Made by a program: the position numbers and the translations under genes. Positions 1-8,087 of a stretch of 64,000 nt of DNA are shown here, piece after piece. This DNA is from Lysobacter sp. (GTDB taxonomy: Bacteria; Pseudomonadota; Gammaproteobacteria; Xanthomonadales; Xanthomonadaceae): contig JAHCAU010000001.1 in NCBI GenBank assembly GCA_019634715.1, positions 186,001 to 250,000 on the forward strand. The letters are read 5' to 3'. How positions within the stretch are numbered: the first letter of the stretch is position 1; the number at the start of each line of letters is the position of its first letter. The notes beneath the pieces are model-generated. The model saw only the letters and a list, made by a program, of their open reading frames with translations. It was not told the DNA's origin and searched no databases.

Positions 1-129
1 CAGCAGCAGCGTGCCCAGGCCCTCGGCCAGCAGCGCGCATGGCGCACCGACGGCGCAGGCGTGCTTCGACGGCGGGCCCTCCTGCACGTCCACCGACACG
101 TCCACCGGCACGTCCACCTGAGCGTTCAT
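1..129 (-). CDS. Partial MIP/aquaporin-like channel, N-terminal 43 residues
   Basis: A reading frame starts at the ATG complementary to 127-129 and leaves the window at position 1. Its 43 visible residues end in ALLAEGLGTLLL, the usual start of helix 1 in MIP-family channels (AEFLGTxLL pattern). The start codon overlaps the arsC stop as ATGA, so the two are translationally coupled. In several bacteria an aquaglyceroporin (AqpS) beside arsC lets arsenite leave the cell, which fits here. The first residues carry three copies of a VDV(P/S) repeat (MNAQVDVPVDVSVDVQ), encoded by a short tandem DNA repeat. With so little sequence another membrane protein cannot be excluded. Confidence 0.5.
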   Translation of the reverse strand, partial: MNAQVDVPVDVSVDVQEGPPSKHACAVGAPCALLAEGLGTLLL

Positions 130-626
130 TCGTCGATCCGGCCGATCTCGCGGATCTTCTGCTCGGCGACCAGGCGGTCGAGCTTGTCGATCGGCAGGGC
201 GGCGAACAGCTCGACGCGGCGACGCAGCTCGGAGAAGGCCTTCATGTAAGCACGGCGGCGCGTGTCCTCGTCGCCCTCGACCGCGGCCGGATCCTCCACG
301 CCCCAGTGCGCGGTCATCGGCGTGCCGTACCACACCGGGCAGGCTTCGCCGGCGGCGTTGTCGCAGACGGTGACCACCAGGTCGAGCTCGGGCGCGCCCG
401 GCGCCGAGAATTCGTCCCACGACTTGCTGCGCAGCTGCGAGACGTCGTAGCCGAGCTTTCCCGCCAGTTCGGCCGCCATCGGCTGGACCTGGCCGCTGGG
501 CTTGCTGCCGGCGCTGTACGCGCGGAAGCGGCCCTTGCCGAGCACGTTGAGCAGGGCTTCGGCCATGACGCTGCGCGCGGAATTGCCGGTGCACAGCACG
601 AGGATGGTGTAGACGCGGTCGTTCAT
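126..626 (-). CDS. arsC: Arsenate reductase, low-molecular-weight phosphatase type
   Basis: A 166-residue cytoplasmic protein that should reduce arsenate to arsenite. The PTP loop CTGNSAR (Cys12 to Arg18) sits in VLCTGNSARSVMAEALL, and the two further redox cysteines are Cys88 and Cys96 (CDNAAGEAC), the arrangement of thioredoxin-coupled ArsC proteins. An upstream ATG at 707 lies in frame, but the start at 626 has a good ribosome-binding site (CTGGAGAA, about 7 nt before ATG) and matches the family N-terminus. The stop overlaps the start of the MIP-like gene by four bases. No complete arsR lies upstream, where it is often found. Confidence 0.93.
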   Translation of the reverse strand: MNDRVYTILVLCTGNSARSVMAEALLNVLGKGRFRAYSAGSKPSGQVQPMAAELAGKLGYDVSQLRSKSWDEFSAPGAPELDLVVTVCDNAAGEACPVWYGTPMTAHWGVEDPAAVEGDEDTRRRAYMKAFSELRRRVELFAALPIDKLDRLVAEQKIREIGRIDE

Positions 627-703
627 CGGGTGTTCTCCAGCAGGAAGGCGATCGGGCGTTCGGCGATGTCGGGGATCAACGCATCCATGCGTGCGAATCG
701 GCA
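623..703 (-). pseudogene. Possible remnant of an ArsR C-terminus, overlapping the arsC start
   Basis: The frame read just upstream of arsC encodes FARMDALI followed later by IAFLLENTR and ends in a TGA that overlaps the arsC ATG. ArsR proteins encoded before arsC often end with a helix of the type FxxMNALIxYLTENC. The likeness is short, and no winged-helix domain is found further upstream in any frame, so this is either a decayed arsR tail or a chance 21-codon ORF starting at the ATG at 688. Confidence 0.2.
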
Positions 704-803
704 CCATCGCGGGTCAACGGCCCCTGGCGGCGATCCGCGGCCCGGCAGGCCTGCGGGCGATGCGCGGGGCGCGGCGCCTCGAGCGCGGCGATGGGGGTGT
801 CGT

Positions 804-843
804 GATTCATGTTTCCATGATTTCGGAAACGTCGAAATGAATC
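804..843. promoter_or_regulatory. Inverted repeat upstream of arsC, possible operator
   Basis: GATTCAT (804-810) pairs with ATGAATC (837-843), and inside it GTTTCC (811-816) pairs with GGAAAC (825-830). The site lies in an AT-richer patch between arsC (starts at 626, minus strand) and the 3' end of the next minus-strand gene, where the ars promoter is expected. ArsR-family regulators bind such dyads, but the binding protein is unknown. Confidence 0.35.
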
Positions 844-889
844 AAGGACAATTTGATGACAGTGAGTCCACCCACCCCGCTCCGGGGGT

Positions 890-1894
890 TCAGGCCAGCG
901 GCAGGTCGCTGTCGGCCCGGCAGAACAGGTCGTGGACCTCGCGCACGGCGATGGCCTCGGGCGCCTCCGGCCCCTGTCCCAGCGTTTCGAGGAAACGGCA
1001 GGAGGCGAAACGGGGCGCCGCGGCCTCGTATCGGGCGATCCAGCAGCGGCGCTCCGGCAGGTCGGCGTGCGCCGGCTGCCAGGCGGCGACGGCCGGCGCG
1101 TTCAGGCGCGACAGGCCGATCCGCCACGGCTTCGGGCTGATCCGCGCGCGGAAGCAGCGCTGGTTGTGGCACATGCGGGCATAGGTCGGATCGACGCCGA
1201 GCGCATCGAAGCAGGCCAGCACCTCGGGTTCGCGCGGATCGAAGGTGCGATGCATCGCCAGCAGGCGGAAGCCGGCCGGCGTCCGGTAGACGCGCAGGCG
1301 CCAGTCGCGGTTCGATCCGGCGAAATCGCGGATCCGGGCCAGGGCCTGCGCATCCCGGCGCTCGCGCTGCGCGCGTGCGCGCGGGCGCGCCACCAGACGC
1401 GTGTGCAACGCATCCACGAACCACCACAGCGCACAGCCGGACACGAAGCCGATCACGATCGCCGCCGGCAGATTCTCCAAGCCGGCCAGGCGCAGTCCGG
1501 CCGCGAAGACGATGGTGATTGCGACCACCAGCAGGCAGCCATGCCGGAACGACAGGTCCTCGTCGTCGATGTCGATGTCCGCGAACAGGACATGCGGCGT
1601 GTTCAGGCACAGCGCGCCATAGCCATTGCGGGTGATGACGCTGTCGCCGTGGCGGTCGACGACCTGCTCGCGGATCGGCACGCCGTCCGCGCCGTTGTAC
1701 GCGGCGCGGCGCTCGAGGCGCGGCAGGTCTTCGCCCGCGAGCACGCGCGCCATCGCTTCGCGCGCCCGCGCATCGGCATGCGCCTGCGCGGCCTCGAGGC
1801 TGTCGTCCGACCAGCCGAAGCGCCGGATGGTGACCTGCCGACGGCCTTCGCGATGCTGCAGGCGCGTTTCGGCCCAGTAGTCCGGAATGATCAT
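890..1894 (-). CDS. Unknown membrane protein with two central helices
   Basis: A 334-residue protein whose family I do not recognise. Residues 1-115 are soluble and include FADIDIDDED. Two hydrophobic segments follow at about 118-136 and 143-160. The remaining 170 residues are soluble, begin with an Arg-rich stretch, and contain RVYRTPAGFRLLAMHRTFDP and ARMCHNQRCFRARISPKPWRIGL, which look conserved rather than random. Both soluble parts should lie on the same side of the membrane. It is divergent from the AAA ATPase at 2013, with about 120 bp between the starts. Confidence 0.7.
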   Translation of the reverse strand: MIIPDYWAETRLQHREGRRQVTIRRFGWSDDSLEAAQAHADARAREAMARVLAGEDLPRLERRAAYNGADGVPIREQVVDRHGDSVITRNGYGALCLNTPHVLFADIDIDDEDLSFRHGCLLVVAITIVFAAGLRLAGLENLPAAIVIGFVSGCALWWFVDALHTRLVARPRARAQRERRDAQALARIRDFAGSNRDWRLRVYRTPAGFRLLAMHRTFDPREPEVLACFDALGVDPTYARMCHNQRCFRARISPKPWRIGLSRLNAPAVAAWQPAHADLPERRCWIARYEAAAPRFASCRFLETLGQGPEAPEAIAVREVHDLFCRADSDLPLA

Positions 1895-2012
1895 GCGGGT
1901 TCCCCTCCCCGTTCGTGGCGCAGCCTAGCGCGCGGCGCGGACTGCGGACAAGCGCGGACTGCGGGCGTAGACTCCGCGCACGCCAACGCTCCCGGCGCGA
2001 CGCCGGACACGC

Positions 2013-3089
2013 ATGAACACCATCACGCAACTGCAATACCAGCAATGGGATTTCGGCGACCTCGTGCTCAAGAGCCGCATGCTCGAAGCGATGAAGGATT
2101 CCGCTTCGCGCTATCCGATCTGCCGCTCGCTGCGCTTCGCCGCGCGCGAGAAGCTGCCCGAACTGTTCGACCGCTATGCGATCCAGCCGGACTGGCAGGC
2201 GCAACGCTTGAATGCGACCTACCTGTTGCTCGAAGCCGAGGGCGTGTTCATCACCGCCCACGGCAACTGGAAATCGGACTACTGCTCGTGCAGCTTCACG
2301 ATCTGGGCCGACGGCGTCGAACGCGCCGAAGCCGCTGTCGCGCGACTGTCGGCGCTGGCGGAATCGTCGCGCATCCACGACGCGATGTTCTCGATCGACT
2401 GGCACTTCCTCACCTCCAAGGGCGAGCTGGAAAGCGCGGAGATCGAGGAACTGGCCGACGACCGCCTGCTCGAATGCGCCTATCCAGAAATCCCGGGCGG
2501 CGTGAACGCCTTCATCGAGCGCTACCTTGCTGCGAACGAAACCGTGCTGGTCGTGCAGGGCCCGCCGGGCACCGGCAAGACGCGCCTGATCCGCGCCATC
2601 CTCGGCGCGATGTCGCGCCGCCGCAACGGCGCATGCCGCGCGCTCTACACCGGCGACCAGAAGAGCCTGGAGAACGACGAGATCTTCGTGAAGTTCATCA
2701 CCGGCTGGGACGATGCCTTCGTGGTCGAGGACGCCGACCACCTGCTCAAGCCGCGTTCGGAAGGCAACGAACACCTGCACCGCTTCCTGACCATCGCCGA
2801 CGGCGTGGTGCGTGCGCAGGGACGCAAGATCATCTTCTCCACCAACCTGCCGAACGTCGGCGACCTGGACGACGCGCTGATCCGCCCGGGCAGGTGTTTC
2901 GCGCGGCTGAACATCCGCGAATTGCAGCCGGCGGAGGCCGCGCGCGTGATCGAATCGCTGTGCCCGGACGAGCCCGCGCGCCAGGCGCGGGTGCGCGCGC
3001 GACTCGATGCCCTGCAACGCCGGTCGGTGTCGCTGGCCTCGGTCTACAGCGCGGTCACGCGCGACGCCGAGGCGAACCCGGCCGGCTGA
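2013..3089 (+). CDS. AAA-family ATPase, role unknown
   Basis: A 358-residue protein with an N-terminal domain of about 165 residues that I do not recognise, followed by an AAA module. The Walker A motif GPPGTGKT is near residue 183, Walker B is FVVEDADHLL near 238, a sensor-1-like FSTNLP is near 280, and a possible arginine finger RPGR is near 295. The arrangement resembles BCS1/FtsH-type AAA proteins that remodel proteins rather than DNA helicases. No membrane segment or protease domain is seen. The ATG at 2013 has only a weak ribosome-binding site. The divergent membrane-protein gene could be a partner; this is a guess from position. Confidence 0.8.
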   Translation: MNTITQLQYQQWDFGDLVLKSRMLEAMKDSASRYPICRSLRFAAREKLPELFDRYAIQPDWQAQRLNATYLLLEAEGVFITAHGNWKSDYCSCSFTIWADGVERAEAAVARLSALAESSRIHDAMFSIDWHFLTSKGELESAEIEELADDRLLECAYPEIPGGVNAFIERYLAANETVLVVQGPPGTGKTRLIRAILGAMSRRRNGACRALYTGDQKSLENDEIFVKFITGWDDAFVVEDADHLLKPRSEGNEHLHRFLTIADGVVRAQGRKIIFSTNLPNVGDLDDALIRPGRCFARLNIRELQPAEAARVIESLCPDEPARQARVRARLDALQRRSVSLASVYSAVTRDAEANPAG

Positions 3090-3194
3090 CGGGTCGCGCC
3101 GCACGCGCCCGCCGGTCGGAAACGGCGGCGGCGCATGGCCGTTGCCGCCCGCGAGGGGCGTTGCCCGGATCGGACCCCTCGAAGGAACGACGTC

Positions 3195-4769
3195 ATGGCC
3201 ATGCCCATCGGGTACGCACGGACCCTGCTTGCCGCGTGCTGCGCCGCCCTGCTCCTCGCCGCCTGCCGCCAGGACCCGTCCACGATCGACAGCACGCCGA
3301 CCACCGACCAGTTCGGCAATCCCGGGGCCGGCTACATCGCCCAGTGTTCGGGCTGGTTCCCGGACTGGATCGCGCGCAACCCGCCGCCGTCGGCCACCTC
3401 GTTCCAACTGTCGCAGGGCTATCCGCTGGGCACGCCGGTGTTCGGCGAGGTCGACGGCCAGACCCGGGTCATCCGCTGGGACCCGCCGGCACCGGCGACC
3501 GGCCCGTGGAGCGCGCACGACTTCCGCGTCGCGGCGCAGCGTCCGGCCTATCTCGATGCGCTGAAGGAATACTTCCTCGCCGGCATGATCGACGTGGATT
3601 TCGTCGCGCAGAAGAACCGCACGCGGCGGTGGTACCACGTGCCGATGATGACCACCGACCCGTTCAGCCGGCGCGAACCCTATCGCGGCCTGACCAAGGA
3701 ACGGCCGCTGACGGCGGCCGACCACGGCTGGATCCTGCCCGGCCAGCAGCTGCAGTCGTTCGCGATCGGCTACTACAACCCGCAGGGTGGCTACACCATC
3801 GGCCAGGTGTTCAAGGATCCCGACCCGGCGCTGTCCGATCCGTCGAAGGCGCAGTTCATCGATGGCGCCTACGTGTTCAAGCTGCTGTTCGCCGAGCACG
3901 ACCCCGCGAAGGTCGACGCCGCCAGCTATCCGCTCGACGGCGCGCCGCAATGGCAGGTGCAGGATGTCGCTGCGCCGAACGCGCCGCTGAAGGCCGTGCG
4001 CCTGATCCAGGTCGACGTGGCGGTGAAGGATCCGCGTTCGGCGCAGACCGGCTGGGTGTTCGCGACCTACGTCTACGACGAATCGCGCGTCGGCGAACCG
4101 GTGGCGTGGCGCCGTCTGGCACCGATCGGCCTGCAGTGGGGCAACGATCCGGACGTGACCGCCAGCGGCGTGGGCACGCTCGACGAAACCTGGATCAGCC
4201 CCGGCATCCCCGCTGCCTTCCAGAACAAGCTGGGCAGGCACGGGCGACTCAACGGGCCGGTCGACAACCCGGTGTCGTCCTGCATCAGCTGCCACTCGAC
4301 GGCGCAGGTCTCACCCGGCGCCACGCCGATCCGCGCGTTCCGCGGCACGCGGCTGATCCCGCCGCCCGCCTGCTCCGACGCACAGGACATGACTTGGTTC
4401 CGCAACCTCACCGGCAGCCAGGTCTTCGGCCTGATGACCAGCAACGGCGACGGCTGCGCGCTGGCCCCGGCACAGCCGGCGGCGCTGGTGAGCACCGACT
4501 ATTCCCTGCAACTGGCCGACGGCCTGGCCTCGTCGCTGTTCTATCGCAATCCCAATCCCTGCCGGGCCACCGCCCGCGCCATGCGCGCGGGCGACGAAGC
4601 GGATACGGGCAGCGATGGCGCGAGTCCGGGCATGGCCCGCTCGCACGCGACGCCCGGGCCGCAGGAACGCGCAGTCGCCGGGCGCAGCGAACGCGTGGCG
4701 ATGGATCCGGCCACGATGCGGGCGATGCCGGGCCAGCAGGCGGACAGCGACGAGGCCTCGCGGCGCTGA
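3195..4769 (+). CDS. Lipoprotein with one c-type heme motif
   Basis: A 524-residue exported protein. It begins with a signal peptide ending in the lipobox LLAAC, so it is probably a lipoprotein. Near residue 363 it has CISCH, a single CxxCH heme-c attachment site. The sequence between is rich in Trp, Tyr and Pro and resembles no named enzyme I know. The last 90 residues are low in complexity. The frame is open from 3135, but the ATG at 3195 starts the signal peptide and follows an AAGGA ribosome-binding site. One heme suggests electron transfer or a cytochrome-c-like domain at the cell envelope. Confidence 0.75.
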   Translation: MAMPIGYARTLLAACCAALLLAACRQDPSTIDSTPTTDQFGNPGAGYIAQCSGWFPDWIARNPPPSATSFQLSQGYPLGTPVFGEVDGQTRVIRWDPPAPATGPWSAHDFRVAAQRPAYLDALKEYFLAGMIDVDFVAQKNRTRRWYHVPMMTTDPFSRREPYRGLTKERPLTAADHGWILPGQQLQSFAIGYYNPQGGYTIGQVFKDPDPALSDPSKAQFIDGAYVFKLLFAEHDPAKVDAASYPLDGAPQWQVQDVAAPNAPLKAVRLIQVDVAVKDPRSAQTGWVFATYVYDESRVGEPVAWRRLAPIGLQWGNDPDVTASGVGTLDETWISPGIPAAFQNKLGRHGRLNGPVDNPVSSCISCHSTAQVSPGATPIRAFRGTRLIPPPACSDAQDMTWFRNLTGSQVFGLMTSNGDGCALAPAQPAALVSTDYSLQLADGLASSLFYRNPNPCRATARAMRAGDEADTGSDGASPGMARSHATPGPQERAVAGRSERVAMDPATMRAMPGQQADSDEASRR

Positions 4770-4813
4770 ACGCGCCGCAGTTTCGCACCGCCTGACGATC
4801 CGTCGCGCGCGCC

Positions 4814-6694
4814 TCAGGCGCTGCGCGGCGGTCCCTTGCGGTGGGGCGGCTTCCTGCCCGGCGCCCCCGGCTTGCCGCCGTGCGGACGCGGCGACGACGG
4901 GCGGAAGCCGCCGTGCGGCTTCGCGCCGCCGCCGCTGCCGTCGTATTCGTCCAGCTTCTGCAGGCGCAGCGCCTGACCGGCGACGCGCACCTTCTTCAGG
5001 TGCATCAGCAGCGGCTTGGGCATGCCCTCGGGCAGGTCGAGGATCGAGTGGTCGTCGTGGATGTCGATGCGGCCGATGTACTTGCTGTCGAGTTCGGCCT
5101 CGTTGGCGATCGCGCCGACGATGTTGCCCGGCTTCACGCCGTGCATGTGGCCGACCTCGATGCGGAACGTTTCCATGCCCGCGTCGGGCGGCTGGCGCGG
5201 GCCGACGTCCTTCTTCGGACGCGGGGTGAAGCCTTCGCGCTCCGGGCGCGACTCGCGCGGTTCGCGGGCCGGACGTTCGCGACGTTCGGCGCCGCGCTCG
5301 GCACGCTCGACGTACTCCCGCTGCTGGCGGAAGTCCTGCGGTTCGCGCTTGCGCTCGGGCGCCAGCAGCAGCGGCGTATCGCCCTGCAGCAGCTTGGCCA
5401 GCGCGGCGGCGACCTCGATCGCCGGCACGTTCTGCTCGCGCTCGAAGCGTTCGACCAGCTCCCGGTACAGGCCCAGGTCGCCGCCGCTGCTTGCGTCCTG
5501 CGCCAGGGTGTCGCCGATCCGGGACAGGAAGCGGGTGACGCGCGCGTCGTTGACGCTTTCCACCGTCGGCAGCTGCATCTCGGCGATCGGCTGGCGCGTG
5601 GCGCGTTCGATCGCGCGCAGCATGTTCTTCTCGCGCGGGCTGACGAACAGGATCGCCTCGCCGCTGCGCCCGGCGCGGCCGGTGCGGCCGATGCGGTGGA
5701 CGTAGCTCTCGGTGTCGTAGGGAATGTCGTAGTTCAGCACATGGCTGATGCGCTCCACGTCGAGGCCGCGCGCGGCGACATCGGTGGCGACGAGGATGTC
5801 GAGCTTGCCGTCCTTGAGCTGCTGGATGGTCTTCTCGCGCTGCGCCTGCTGCACGTCGCCGTTGATCGCGGCGGCGGCGAGGCCGCGCGCCTGCAGCTTC
5901 TCGGCCAGTTCGTCGGTGGCCGACTTGGTGCGCGCGAAGATGATCATCGCGTCGTACGGCTCGGCTTCGAGGATGCGGGTCAGCGCGTCCAGCTTGTGCA
6001 GGCCGCTGACGAACCAGTAGCGCTGGCGGATGTTGGTCGCGGTGGTGGTCTTCGCGGCGATGGTCACTTCCACCGGTTCGCGCAGGTAGGTCTGGGCGAT
6101 GCGGCGGATCTGCGACGGCATGGTCGCGGAGAACAGTGCGACCTGGCGCTGTTCGGGCACCTTCTTCAGCACCGCCTCGACATCGTCGATGAAGCCCATG
6201 CGCAGCATCTCGTCGGCTTCGTCGAGCACCAGCGCCTTGAGTTCGGACAGGTCCAGCGTGCCGCGGTCGAGATGGTCGATCACCCGGCCCGGCGTGCCGA
6301 CGACGACGTGCACGCCGCGCTTGAGCGCCTGCAGCTGCGGGTAGTAGCTCTGCCCGCCGTAGATCGGCAGCACGTGGAAGCCCGGAATCCTGCTGGCGTA
6401 GCGCTGGAAGGCTTCGGCGACCTGGATGGCCAGTTCGCGCGTCGGCGCCAGGACCAGCACCTGCGGCTTGCCCTGCTTGAGGTCCAGTCGCGACAGCAGC
6501 GGCAGCGCGAAGGCGGCGGTCTTGCCGGTACCGGTCTGGGCCTGGCCCAGCACGTCGCGGCCGTCGAGCAGTGCGGGAATGGTCGCGGCCTGGATGGGCG
6601 ACGGGGTTTCGTAGCCGACCTCGGCCACCGCTGCCATCACGGGCTCGGCAAGGCCCAGATCGGCGAAGCGCAGGGAGGGGGTGTCGGTCGACAT
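4814..6694 (-). CDS. deaD: DEAD-box RNA helicase DeaD/CsdA
   Basis: A 626-residue ATP-dependent RNA helicase that unwinds structured RNA and helps ribosome assembly, mainly in the cold. All core motifs are present: AQTGTGKT (I), PTRELA (Ia), GTPGR (Ib), DEAD (II), SAT (III), ARGLD (V) and HRIGRTGRAGR (VI). After the helicase core comes a linker, then a DbpA-like RNA-binding domain near residues 490-565 (METFRIEVGHMHGVKPGNIVG) and a basic Gly/Pro-rich tail, the CsdA layout. The gene is alone. It is divergent from the outer-membrane protein gene, with a 379-bp spacer that could hold a long cold-shock leader. Confidence 0.95.
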   Translation of the reverse strand: MSTDTPSLRFADLGLAEPVMAAVAEVGYETPSPIQAATIPALLDGRDVLGQAQTGTGKTAAFALPLLSRLDLKQGKPQVLVLAPTRELAIQVAEAFQRYASRIPGFHVLPIYGGQSYYPQLQALKRGVHVVVGTPGRVIDHLDRGTLDLSELKALVLDEADEMLRMGFIDDVEAVLKKVPEQRQVALFSATMPSQIRRIAQTYLREPVEVTIAAKTTTATNIRQRYWFVSGLHKLDALTRILEAEPYDAMIIFARTKSATDELAEKLQARGLAAAAINGDVQQAQREKTIQQLKDGKLDILVATDVAARGLDVERISHVLNYDIPYDTESYVHRIGRTGRAGRSGEAILFVSPREKNMLRAIERATRQPIAEMQLPTVESVNDARVTRFLSRIGDTLAQDASSGGDLGLYRELVERFEREQNVPAIEVAAALAKLLQGDTPLLLAPERKREPQDFRQQREYVERAERGAERRERPAREPRESRPEREGFTPRPKKDVGPRQPPDAGMETFRIEVGHMHGVKPGNIVGAIANEAELDSKYIGRIDIHDDHSILDLPEGMPKPLLMHLKKVRVAGQALRLQKLDEYDGSGGGAKPHGGFRPSSPRPHGGKPGAPGRKPPHRKGPPRSA

Positions 6695-7073
6695 GGGCGT
6701 CTCGGTACGGCGGAGTGGACCGAATATTGTGGACGCCGGTGTTCGATTTGTCGCTCTAACCCGGATGCGCGGCCATGGACCGGACTGGCCAGGGGCCGCT
6801 TGCCATCCCGCACAAGCCCATGCAATTCAATCAATTGCATGACATCGGACGATCCAGGCGGGGCTGCGGATCGTCCGCGCCGACGGACGGGCGGTGAGCG
6901 ACCGGACCGTTCCGGGCACACTGATCTGCGCCGGATCGCCCATCCACGGGTGCGACCGGCGCCTGAACGGAATCTTCACAGTGTGTCCTGTCGTGCGCAG
7001 CCGCCGCGTTCGGGAAAGGCAGGTGGCCAAGGCCATCGTCTCCGCACCCCTCATTGCCAAGGAAACAACACTC
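6695..7073. promoter_or_regulatory. Divergent intergenic region of deaD and the barrel protein gene, with a palindrome
   Basis: No convincing gene lies here. The clearest element is a perfect 8-bp dyad, ATGCAATT (6820-6827) and AATTGCAT (6833-6840), in an AT-rich island surrounded by GC-rich DNA. It may be an operator for either divergent gene. It lies about 126 bp before the deaD start and 233 bp before the barrel-protein start. Confidence 0.4.
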
Positions 7074-7829
7074 ATGATGCTCAAGCGCCTTTCCATCCTC
7101 GTCGCCGCGTCCCTGCTCAGCGCCAACGCCATGGCCTCCGACAACTGGACCGGCTGGTACGTCGGTGCCAACGCTGGCTACAGCCGCGGCAACTCGGACG
7201 TCGACACCACCCTTGGCGGCCAGTGGAGCATCGAATCGGCGGCCCTCCAGAGCCACGTCGTCAGCGAGATGTCGCCCAGGCTCGATCCGAGCGGCGCGCA
7301 GTTCGGCGTGCAGGTCGGCTACAACCACAGCTTCAACGGCTTCCTGCTCGGCGGCGAGCTGAGCTACAACCGCATGAACATGGACGACACCCGCCAGACC
7401 GGCCCGACCCCGACCCCGCCGTTCCCGTCGCTGACCTACGACGTGCACAACAAGGTCGAAGTCGACGACGAACTGGCCCTGCGCCTCAAGCTCGGCTACG
7501 CCGGCAACCGCCACGCGATCTACGGCACCGTGGGCATCGCCCGCGTCGACGCCACCATGAGCGCCGGCATCGTCAGCAACGGCCTGTACAACAAGCGCAA
7601 CAGCGAAGCCGACAACCTGCACGGCGTGCAGTTCGGCGCCGGCTACGAATTCGACTTCGGCAACAACTGGTCGCTGCGCGCCGAAATCCTGCGCACCGAC
7701 CTGGAAGACACCGACTTCGTCACCGAGTACCAGCCGGGCAGCACCTTCGTCACCCCGGCCTACACCGAATCGGTCAACCAGGACCTGGACTACACCACGT
7801 TCCGGATCGGCGTGAACTACCGCTTCTGA
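7074..7829 (+). CDS. Outer-membrane beta-barrel protein, OmpA/OprF-barrel-like
   Basis: A 251-residue exported protein. A signal peptide (about 22 residues, ending SANAMAS) is followed by NWTGWYVGANAGYSRG, the typical first strand of small eight-stranded porin-like barrels. Alternating hydrophobic/polar strands continue to the C-terminal GVNYRF, whose final Phe is the usual outer-membrane assembly signal. No peptidoglycan-binding domain follows. The start at 7074 (a double ATG) has an AAGGAAAC ribosome-binding site; the frame is open from 6894 but lacks a signal peptide there. A strong terminator follows the stop. Ligand unknown. Confidence 0.85.
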   Translation: MMLKRLSILVAASLLSANAMASDNWTGWYVGANAGYSRGNSDVDTTLGGQWSIESAALQSHVVSEMSPRLDPSGAQFGVQVGYNHSFNGFLLGGELSYNRMNMDDTRQTGPTPTPPFPSLTYDVHNKVEVDDELALRLKLGYAGNRHAIYGTVGIARVDATMSAGIVSNGLYNKRNSEADNLHGVQFGAGYEFDFGNNWSLRAEILRTDLEDTDFVTEYQPGSTFVTPAYTESVNQDLDYTTFRIGVNYRF

Positions 7830-7882
7830 CCCATCGCCACCGATCCATCGCGACGCGTCGTGTCGTCGACGCGAACGCCCGA

Positions 7883-7911
7883 GCCGCCGGTCTCGCGACC
7901 GGCGGCTTTTT
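7883..7911 (+). terminator. Rho-independent terminator after the barrel protein gene
   Basis: The perfect stem GCCGCCGGT/ACCGGCGGC (7883-7891 and 7898-7906) has a 6-nt loop and is followed by five T residues. Confidence 0.9.
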
Positions 7912-8087
7912 CCTGCGCAAGGTTCTGTGACGCACACCGCGCTCGCCGGGCTTGCCCCTGCCCGGGCCGGGTGCTAGCGTCCATTCCGTACCGTACGGTA
8001 TTGACCGTCGTACACGTTCCGCCCCACCCCCACGGGGTCCGGAGCGTTCGCATCCTGCGAAATCAAACCTGCCCAAGGAAAGAGACT

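Noticed and set aside
807..4295. Very long open frames opposite or across known genes, such as 807-4295 (1162 residues), 932-4795 and 10697-13780
   Set aside because: They have the Arg/Ala/His-rich composition of out-of-frame GC-rich DNA, run over several well-supported genes, and show no domain.
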